Shown one piece after another: positions 55,001 to 60,000 of a DNA stretch of 60,000 nucleotides (position 1 is its first letter; every line of letters begins with the position of its first letter). The translations under genes were made by a program, and so were the position numbers. This DNA comes from Apostichopus japonicus (Eukaryota > Echinodermata > Holothuroidea > Aspidochirotida > Stichopodidae), in assembly GCF_037975245.1 (NCBI RefSeq), contig NC_092579.1, forward strand, positions 16,084,178 through 16,144,177, read 5' to 3'. The notes beneath the pieces are model-generated. The model worked only from the letters and a program-made list of their open reading frames with translations, was not told the origin of the DNA and searched no databases.

Positions 55001-57372
55001 GTATGAAGGGCTGGAGTCTTCATGCTACATGGTGAAGTAGATTGTAGGCTTTTGAGTGCAGGCATATGTAGAGTAAATCACACTCTGCTACATTACATTT
55101 GAAACAATAGTAAGATGATTGAAACTTTAGTGATAAAAGATGTGTATTCTTCTTTATCTGTGAAGAATTGGCAGTAGTGAAACTATTGTGTGGTTCATTC
55201 AATTCCATTGGCTCGGGATGGTGATGGATTCCAATCTTAAGTGTATTGGGAACTGTAGTGTTTCACTGTCAAATAATAGTGGACACTTAGTATGTCATAA
55301 GCAACAAGCACATTTGGCTTCGGAGGTTGCTTGCACAGTTTAGCTGTGGCTCTGCTGTACACATGATCACCAAGCTTTAACATGTTACTTTATTTAATCC
55401 TTGTTAAAAAGTTTAGTTAATGACAGCAAATTAAAATTTAATTGAAGAATTTTCAACAACCAATGTCAATGAAATCAAGATTGCATTATATCTAAAACAG
55501 GTTTCCAATGTTTGCATTGTAATAGTACTTAGTATGTGGCAACTGCTGGTATGCAATTTATGTGAATACACGTCACCTATTAGTGACACTTAAACCAAGT
55601 AACCTAAAAAAAAATTCTTATCCACACCCTGAAATAATCAGGGGATTCAACGGAGTGTAACACGCTTTTAACCCAGACCAATTAGAATTATATTACTAGA
55701 TTAAATTGCCTGAAATGGTTTGTTAACCCATACTGACAACATGATAATTGTACTGCAAGCCAAGTTGCAAACTGTGCCATTGCTATTTATGTCATCTGTG
55801 CAACAGACTAATAACCATGGCATTGGAAATTTCCAGTTTTCTTTGACAATTTGATATGCTGAATCTCAAATTCAAGTAGTTATGTTTATTGTCAAAAAGT
55901 TACTGACCAGGCTAGTGAAAGTTAAATTCAGGGATCAGTTTGGGTCATTTTATAACAAAAATGTCAATGTTTCCAAAGGTTTACCTTCCCTGAAATAGCA
56001 ATGGATTTGGTTGAACATATCCATAATTCATGACGATGCAGGGAAACTTCAGATCAGGGCAGATGAGGGTGTAAGAGGGATATGGTAAATAGCTGATCAT
56101 CTCAGCTTAGGATCAAGTATCCTTAGTGTGCATGAATGAAAATTGACTAATTGCATGGTGCTCCTGATTTTTTACTTTTGAATGTAACTGTATCTATTGT
56201 CTGTAAAGGCCAGTTGGAGATTATATTTAAAGGACCTTCAAATACACTCTTTGCTACTTCATGCATGTTCTTTTAGTTAATATGATTTACAGTTAAAATT
56301 AATTGTATTTAATTTCCTTAATTCTTACAAACTGATCCCTTGTTTAAAGCTATAAACATCCAATATCTGTGTTTTGAAACATCAAGGTAATTTTAGGTAA
56401 CTGTATGCCTCTTAACAATTCCCTTTAAATGGGTTGGTTTATACATGGAGGTAAAACCATAGCAGGGTATGGTTACCTGAACCTACAAATAGCTTGAGGC
56501 TCCATTGCTTGTTAAGTTGTAGATAGTACAGATTACATTTTGTTGACCTGAATTCAGGTCACTCTATGGTATACCAATGGACTTAGACATAATTAAATTA
56601 AAAGGTTTTATTAATGTTTTTTTCTAAATCTTTTGTGCAATCAGTGTCAAATATAGTATGCTAGAGCTTTGTGCTTGAGGATCATGAATCAGCTAAAAAT
56701 GAAATTGTGAAAAAAAGGACTGGAGCAAGCTGGTAGCACTTCTGGATATAGATAATTATCAGTCGGTAAGGTTCCAGAGAACCTGTACAAGCACTAATAA
56801 TTTCACAAATTTCAAGTTAATAGTGTGACCAACCCACCCCCACCCCTGCCAAGATAATGAACCATGTAGATTATAAGCTTGACTATTTTCATAAAGATCC
56901 TCTTATTATGCCTTTGGCTTTTTCTTAGAATTATTATTAATAAAAATATTCTTAATTTTTTTTTTCAGGATGTGTCAGGGTCAGTTTTCTAGCTGCAGTA
57001 AATTGCATTAGAATTAGAACTTAATCCAATCTCAGAGATAGGCTTTTTTAAAGACTCCTTCTCTTTCCTTGTTTAACAAATTGGAGCAGGAAATGTGTCA
57101 CAACAATTCATCAACCGTGTGAACTGTACCTTCCACATTAATTAACACTTAAGGCCCACATCACGATTAGGGCAGGTGGGATTAATAGCAGTGCAAAAGA
57201 GGCAAATTGCAAGTTAAGTTGAATCAGTCATGTACATAAATAGTATATCAAAAAATAATTGCAGGACATTACCTTTAAGGGGAACTTGCTGTACGAGAAA
57301 GCCATCTCTGTCTTTTTTTGTTTTTACATATGACCGTGCTACTTCCTCCGGCTTTTCTCGCTTTCTTCTCAT
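33209..57372 (-). CDS. Candidate chimeric gene: SET / IRE1-like kinase / repeats / tandem BRCT / tyrosine-recombinase-like
   Basis: Fifteen coding exons on the reverse strand join with GT-AG sites and fully consistent phases. In order: 57372-57273, 51891-51738, 51586-51373, 50802-50689, 47417-46946, 46015-45858, 44102-43874, 42591-41624, 40784-40697, 40299-40225, 39122-38946, 37930-37832, 37284-37159, 36189-36049 and 35433-33209. The total is 5,340 nt, 1,779 residues plus stop. Domains: SET about 14-155, kinase about 215-475, repeats about 485-790, BRCT pair about 804-991, acidic linker to 1038, recombinase part to the end. The strong donor GAGG|GTAAGT after the kinase argues that the kinase exon is not terminal. 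Against one gene: a CpG-rich, promoter-like patch at 43.3-43.8 kb, and AATAAA at 43733-43728 shortly after a read-through stop. Each domain call is firm; their union in one protein is inference. Confidence 0.55.
33440..33645 (-). repeat. Coding (GAT/GAC)n repeat encoding poly-Asp
   Basis: A trinucleotide tract read on the reverse strand as Asp with Glu, Asn and Gly interruptions. It is likely to vary in length between individuals. Met- and Ser-rich frames in the other frames are shadows. Confidence 0.9.
36049..36189 (-). CDS. Acidic linker exon ([14 protein letters not shown])
   Basis: It enters and leaves in phase 1 (acceptor TTCCTAG|AAA, donor TCTG|GTAAGC). It encodes 47 residues rich in Asp, Glu and Ser ([34 protein letters not shown]). 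Several Ser sit in casein-kinase-2-type acidic contexts. It joins the BRCT pair to the recombinase exon. Disordered acidic segments are common before such domains. Confidence 0.7.
37159..40784 (-). CDS. BRCA1-type tandem BRCT domains (five exons)
   Basis: Exons 40784-40697, 40299-40225, 39122-38946, 37930-37832 and 37284-37159 join in frame (phases 0,1,1,1,1,1). BRCT 1: [48 protein letters not shown]. The inter-repeat segment [20 protein letters not shown] has the same layout as the DFE..GD....GP.RAR region of BRCA1. BRCT 2: [50 protein letters not shown]. Tandem BRCTs bind phosphoserine peptides (pSer-x-x-Phe in BRCA1) in DNA-damage signalling. No RING exon is seen, so this is a BRCA1-related BRCT module, not a demonstrated BRCA1 orthologue. 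The start of BRCT 1 is short and may need a small extra exon. Confidence 0.85.
41381..41401 (-). CDS. Possible 21-nt microexon with a GC donor
   Basis: On the reverse strand, ATTTAG|GGATCTTTTCAAAACTTGAAG|GCAAGT would add GSFQNLK in phase 0 on both sides, just before the first BRCT helix. It would supply a beginning the domain otherwise lacks. GC-AG introns are rare but real. Support is only phase and position. Confidence 0.2.
41624..42591 (-). CDS. Exon with thirteen 23-residue tandem repeats
   Basis: The exon is bounded by a strong acceptor (TTTCCTTTTTTAG|AAAATC, phase 1) and donor (CAGCAG|GTGAGT, phase 0). After 15 unique residues ([12 protein letters not shown]...), a 69-nt unit beginning [13 protein letters not shown] and ending [10 protein letters not shown] is repeated thirteen times. 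Copies are nearly identical, with one 3-residue deletion and substitutions such as VFSGS and DTETV. The exon ends [16 protein letters not shown]. The repeat is acidic with regular Ser/Thr, so it is probably disordered. It links the kinase and BRCT parts. The opposite-strand and +1 frames of the same repeat are shadows. Confidence 0.75.
41670..42552. repeat. 69-bp coding minisatellite, 13 copies
   Basis: Unit TTTGATTTTTGGTGTCTGCA...GACAGTCTCTGCATCCATCT (plus strand), 69 bp. Copies are almost identical, showing recent expansion or homogenisation. One copy near 42190 is 9 bp shorter. The length is a multiple of three, so copy-number change keeps the frame. Confidence 0.95.
42798..42826. repeat. 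(TA)n microsatellite
   Basis: A short TA run in the intron between the kinase and repeat exons. Confidence 0.9.
43300..43790 (-). promoter_or_regulatory. CpG-rich patch, possible internal promoter
   Basis: CpG is much denser than in the introns on either side (CGAATACGTCACAGCG, TTCGCACGTACGCAACGATG, ATTCGTACGG), as at unmethylated start sites. It has a CRE-like TGACGT (43345-43340) and a good reverse-strand donor, GTGT|GTAAGT, near 43303, which could end a noncoding first exon. If real, the BRCT-recombinase part has its own transcript. Confidence 0.4.
43874..47417 (-). CDS. IRE1-like serine/threonine kinase domain (three exons)
   Basis: Exons 47417-46946, 46015-45858 and 44102-43874 (phases 0,1,0,1). 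The domain opens like IRE1 ([20 protein letters not shown]), then the ATP Lys in PVAIKR (residue 249 of the joined protein), [28 protein letters not shown] and [22 protein letters not shown], matching IRE1's DIFSAGCVFYYV.SEG.HPF, then NRDEKLRP. Catalytic Lys, HRD Asp and DFG Asp are present, so it may be active. APE is SPE, and the alpha-C Glu is uncertain. The luminal, transmembrane and KEN RNase parts of IRE1 are absent: the exon after [12 protein letters not shown] is the 23-residue repeat exon. If the last donor is not used, the frame closes after EGKLLG. Confidence 0.85.
44103..46945 (-). other. Introns between kinase exons
   Basis: Excluding the exon at 45858-46015, this is AT-rich intron with no other coding motif. 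Short frames on both strands (for example 44500-44706, 45114-45302) have no family signature. Confidence 0.4.
47600..50345. repeat. 91-95-bp satellite array, about 30 copies, within an intron
   Basis: The unit TAGAATCCACCCTCAAACAC...AGTAACTGTAACAGACAGGT recurs about 30 times in one orientation with few changes (AAGGGTCATTAGGTATACAC, ACTGTACATTCAGTAGCCAT). It lies between the kinase exon at 47417 and the linker exon at 50689. No spacers are present, so it is not an RNA-guided array. It shares CTCAAACACAGGAC with the 24-33 kb satellite. Frames in it are repeat products. Confidence 0.95.
50689..50802 (-). CDS. Linker exon between SET and kinase parts
   Basis: A phase 0/0 exon encoding 38 residues, acidic and polar ([32 protein letters not shown]). 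The donor CAG|GTGAGT is strong; the acceptor TTTAATTAAG is weak in pyrimidines. An alternative acceptor 16 bases in (ATGCAG|CCAAG) would put the next exon out of frame with a stop, so the first is preferred. It connects the end of the SET domain to the kinase. Confidence 0.55.
51373..57372 (-). CDS. KMT5A (SET8)-like SET domain (three exons)
   Basis: Exons 57372-57273, 51891-51738 and 51586-51373 (phases 1,2,0). The ATG at 57372-57370 is the first in frame after the acceptor TGCTTTTCAG. Sequence runs [90 protein letters not shown] and [26 protein letters not shown] and GEELLY.YG are the SET cofactor, substrate and catalytic-Tyr motifs. KMT5A mono-methylates histone H4 Lys20. This copy has NHG for NHS and a very short N-terminus. 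It resembles the expanded KMT5A-A-like family of fish and invertebrates more than single-copy KMT5A. Substrate is inferred. Confidence 0.85.
51943..52320. repeat. (TAAA)n/(TA)n low-complexity tract
   Basis: About 380 bases of AAAT then TATATATTTATA repeats in the intron upstream (in gene direction) of the second SET exon. No coding content. Confidence 0.95.
52790..54169 (+). mobile_element. Ty3/gypsy LTR retrotransposon remnant: integrase end and 3' LTR
   Basis: Degraded integrase C-terminal motifs appear in order in mixed frames: [15 protein letters not shown] near 52872, [42 protein letters not shown] near 53095, and [20 protein letters not shown] near 53190-53250. A polypurine tract, AAAAGGGGAGA (53560-53570), precedes a probable LTR. 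Frameshifts and stops show it is dead. The 5' LTR, gag and most of pol are missing. It is inserted opposite in sense to the host gene. Confidence 0.75.
53571..54169 (+). repeat. Probable 3' LTR (599 bp)
   Basis: It begins TGTAACATGTTGTACTC right after the polypurine tract and ends GAGTAACTCACA, giving TG...CA termini. AATAAA-type sequences occur near its end (GAAATAAAGC, TGTAATAAAA). The matching 5' LTR is absent, so target duplication cannot be checked. Confidence 0.6.
54170..57272 (-). other. Long first coding intron, no other gene seen
   Basis: AT-rich intronic DNA between the ATG exon and the second SET exon. No exon, RNA gene or clear transposon was recognised apart from the gypsy remnant at its left end. 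Short frames on both strands lack motifs. Confidence 0.4.
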
Positions 57373-57380
57373 AATTATGA

Positions 57381-58625
57381 CTGAAAAGCAATGATAATTC
57401 ATATTTAGCATAACATATCAATCATATTACAAAAAGGCTTAACCCATTTTCAAGATTCATTATGTTAAATATTCATATAACAATATACCCAATGTTATAT
57501 TTCACATTACTATAGTCTTTGAATTTTAATACAACAATGAGGAAATTAATATGAGTATATATTGAGTGATTTCATGTGATATGCATTGTTATGTTAATGA
57601 GGCAAAGTCTCACTGGGAAGAGGCTGGTCTATTGCAAGAACTACATTAACTTTGAATACCTGCTGTAGATCCAATCCTATCTAATTTTACAAGCTCAAGG
57701 TAGTTATCAGCTCACAGCAGTCACAAGAAATAAAGTGTAGCCTAGCTACTTGACTATTGTTGCAATTTCAGATGAATTCATTCCAACCACTGTGCCCTGA
57801 TTTGACCTATAGACTATAGTGTTCTTCAATAAGTGTGCAGCTATCTGGTTTTCTATTACAATAGTCAGTTATCTCCCTAACATGAGGTCCTCCTTCCATC
57901 TACATCATACATGTATGTAATTCACAGCCTTTTCCCTGTGACCACATTGCTAAATCAACCTTGAGACTGCAAGATTAGGCGTGTAATGCCCAAACTGTAC
58001 CCACGTAGCCTTAGTTACCTTAAAGCTACATAGTAATTAGTACTAGGCCTACTACTAGTATTTAGTTAACAAGAGTCAAGACCCCCTTGGCCACGCCATG
58101 GCTAGTCATTGCCAAACTTAAGCCTTAAAAATCCACATTTAAAGCACCAAAAATGATTAAAAAAGACTTAAATGTTACTCAAATGCTTCTTAAGAAAACA
58201 TGAAACAAACAATTACAATTAGTTGTCTTCTAATTATACCTTGGAAATCCGTAACAGCCGATGTGGTTAGGCCACTGGCAAATACAAACACAGTGTGTAA
58301 AGATATCTTTTCTGAAATGTTTTGGAAATTTTGATATTTAAAATTTCTTCATTTTAAACACATGTGGTGGTCGAGAACATACATTAATTTACTATAGACT
58401 TTCTAACATCAGATTGATTGGTTGCTTTAAATACAATAGGCTATGTCAGTTTTAGGATGACGATGAAGAAACGGTCGATCGTAGGTGTAAAGGTCTTTTA
58501 GTCTTAGACGTCCTAGACCTAGGTGATATATTTACCAACGCTTATAATATATATATATTTATTTCTTAAGCTAATGAGTAGCTACACATAAGGGGTAAAA
58601 TAAAAAAAGGCAAATGGAACTTACC
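57381..58625 (-). other. 5' UTR intron
   Basis: Sequence between the noncoding first exon and the ATG exon. It contains a CpG-richer patch near 58240-58520. No coding motif was found. Confidence 0.4.
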
Positions 58626-58760
58626 TCTTGAGCAGCAATGTAATATTAAATCGAAAAACGGTTAGATACGAATATAATTTGGCTTCAGATTGCGAACGTC
58701 CAGACTTTGCCTCATTTGGTTATCGGCCGGTCCGAAAACTTTCAGTAAAGAGGCCTTTGC
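58626..58760 (-). other. Probable noncoding first exon with a short uORF
   Basis: On the reverse strand a consensus donor (CTCAAGAG|GTAAGT) ends the segment at 58626. It has one ATG, opening an 18-codon frame (MRQSLDVRNLKPNYIRI) that closes before the donor, so it would act as an upstream ORF. It would splice to the acceptor at 57381, just before the SET ATG. The transcription start is not located. Confidence 0.5.
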
Positions 58761-58863
58761 GGTTGTCTCAGGGATCATACAATCAGATATGATGAAGAAA
58801 TCACAGACAGTCAACGTCATAACCCAGTGAGTAGTGACTCAGTATATGGCAATAACCACTACT

Positions 58864-58899
58864 TTTCCCGCCTTTGAACAGATCCAGCTTTTTTCCCGC
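58864..58899 (-). promoter_or_regulatory. Duplicated E2F-type sites
   Basis: TTTCCCGC occurs at 58864-58871 and again at 58892-58899, each inside a repeated segment of about 28 bp (TTTTCCCGCCTTTG..., AGATCCAGCTT). This matches the E2F consensus TTTSSCGC. It lies about 100-250 bases upstream of the proposed first exon of the SET gene, where E2F sites act in S-phase genes. Confidence 0.5.
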
Positions 58900-59189
58900 C
58901 TTTGGAAAGATCCAGCTTGAAACTATGTAATCATTGTTCGTACTGTACAAGTTAACCTGAATGTCGATCTATTAATAAATTAACACACTTTAGAGCGTCC
59001 AGGGCTTGCCCCTGATATAAACACCAGGCTGACAACAGCTCAAGGTTGTATCTGGACATTCCTCCCTTAACTTAAATTTATGTGCTGTTAATTAAGTGTC
59101 TTGCTTGATACAGTGAGATTTCTGGATTTATTAATCACTTGAAGCAGTTCCCTGATCATAGAGAACGTATATGGTTGGCCACAGTGGAC

Positions 59190-59560
59190 AAAATTAGGAA
59201 ATTTATGCCGACATATATTCGATTTAATGCTCACATAAATTTGGTTTAATACTGACATTAATTCTGAATCAAATACATTTTTATATCTACATAACTTTGA
59301 TTTCATGTAGACATGAATTCGAATTAATGCTGGCATATATTCAAATAAATGCTGGCATATATTCATATAAATGCTGGCATAAAATCAATTCTAAGAGGGC
59401 ATAGCCTGTAATTGATTTTATGTTGGCATATTTTCGATTTATTGTCAGCATATAGTCGATTTATAGTCAGCATATATTTAATTTAATGCAGACATATATA
59501 CATATTCGATTTATTGCTGACAAATATTTGACCAATTGTATTGCGGGAATATATTTCTGC
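59190..59560. repeat. AT-rich array with about 20-nt period (TGCTGGCATATATTC)
   Basis: Units such as AATGCTGGCATATATTCAAA and GTCAGCATATAGTCGATTTA recur about 15-18 times. A short inverted repeat (CATAAAATCAATT/AATTGATTTTATG) sits at the centre near 59360-59420. It resembles the 22.1 kb array in layout, with two blocks around a core. No gene. Confidence 0.65.
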
Positions 59561-60000
59561 ATATTTTCACTTCCGACAACAATTCAGCCACATCCGACTA
59601 TGGTATAGGCCATACTGGAAATAATTGCTGATTTAATGTCCATACGAATTAAACTTATTACCGGTTCGGATTCTATTTAATAACGGCATTCATTCTCAGC
59701 CGATCACCATGCAGCTTCATGATATGATATAAATAATATAAATGAAATGAAACAATATAAATACTCCTAAAAAAATAGTCTACAGTCCCGCTCGCGTTAA
59801 TTACTGGATATGTGTACGCGCACATGATCGTATAAAAGTCGTATTAAAAAGTACAACCGCGTATAAACCCGTTGACAAACAAATTGCCGCGTAGACGCCG
59901 CGTAGACACGTCGTATAATCCCTGTACGAGTTTATACCAAGGAAATGCTATTGTTCTAAATGAATATGAATTAAAGTCGCCGAAAGAATTAGTGAGATGT
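59561..60000. other. No gene seen at right end
   Basis: Unique sequence, CpG-richer near 59780-59920 (TCCCGCTCGCGTTAATTACT, AGACGCCGCGTAGACACG) with short CGTATAA/GTATAAA-type runs. It might be the edge of another AT/CG inverted-repeat element like that at 16.2 kb. No coding motif. Confidence 0.3.

Overview
This window is nuclear DNA from an animal. Genes are split by GT-AG introns, coding exons are far apart, CpG is sparse except at a few promoter-like patches, and microsatellites, satellites, MITEs, a tRNA-SINE and LINE/LTR remnants are abundant. The gene families (multi-TIR protein, FBXO39/33-like F-box protein, HS2ST-like sulfotransferase, IRE1-like kinase, BRCA1-type BRCTs, tyrosine-recombinase-like protein) and the Rex1/CR1-type LINE suggest a marine invertebrate, perhaps a deuterostome such as an echinoderm. 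The species cannot be fixed from sequence alone. All exons were assigned by eye from splice sites, phase and domain similarity; no search or transcript data were available.

Layout: (1) 1.1-7.3 kb, + strand: 3' part of a gene encoding three TIR domains in seven phase-compatible exons. (2) 9.0-13.4 kb, - strand: an F-box gene with one coding exon. (3) 14.3-15.6 kb: decayed Rex1/CR1-type LINE; a 426-bp inverted-repeat element lies at 16.2-16.7 kb. (4) 16.95-21.83 kb, + strand: first four coding exons of a heparan-sulfate/uronyl 2-O-sulfotransferase-like gene, with the rest not found. (5) 22.1-33.0 kb: repeat country, with a 20-nt-period array, a tRNA-derived SINE running into a (TACA)n microsatellite, a 208-bp tandem repeat and about 9 kb of complex satellite interrupted by a hAT-type insertion. 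(6) 33.2-58.9 kb, - strand: fifteen coding exons whose phases all agree. In protein order they encode a KMT5A-like SET domain, an IRE1-like kinase domain without the KEN RNase part, thirteen 23-residue repeats, a BRCA1-type tandem BRCT, an acidic linker, and a zinc-finger/tyrosine-recombinase/Asp-rich/Myb-like protein. Introns of this locus hold a 91-bp satellite (about 30 copies) and a Ty3/gypsy 3' remnant. (7) 59.2-60 kb: another AT-rich periodic array.

The main result is the 33-58 kb locus. If spliced as one transcript it would encode about 1,779 residues combining a histone-methyltransferase-like domain, a kinase, a phosphopeptide-binding BRCT pair and a DNA recombinase-like domain. A CpG-rich, promoter-like patch at 43.3-43.8 kb leaves open a two-gene reading: SET-kinase, and repeat-BRCT-recombinase. 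Duplicated E2F-type sites upstream of the first exon would fit S-phase expression. The satellites at 23, 24-33 and 47-50 kb share a short core, so one repeat family appears to have spread across the locus.
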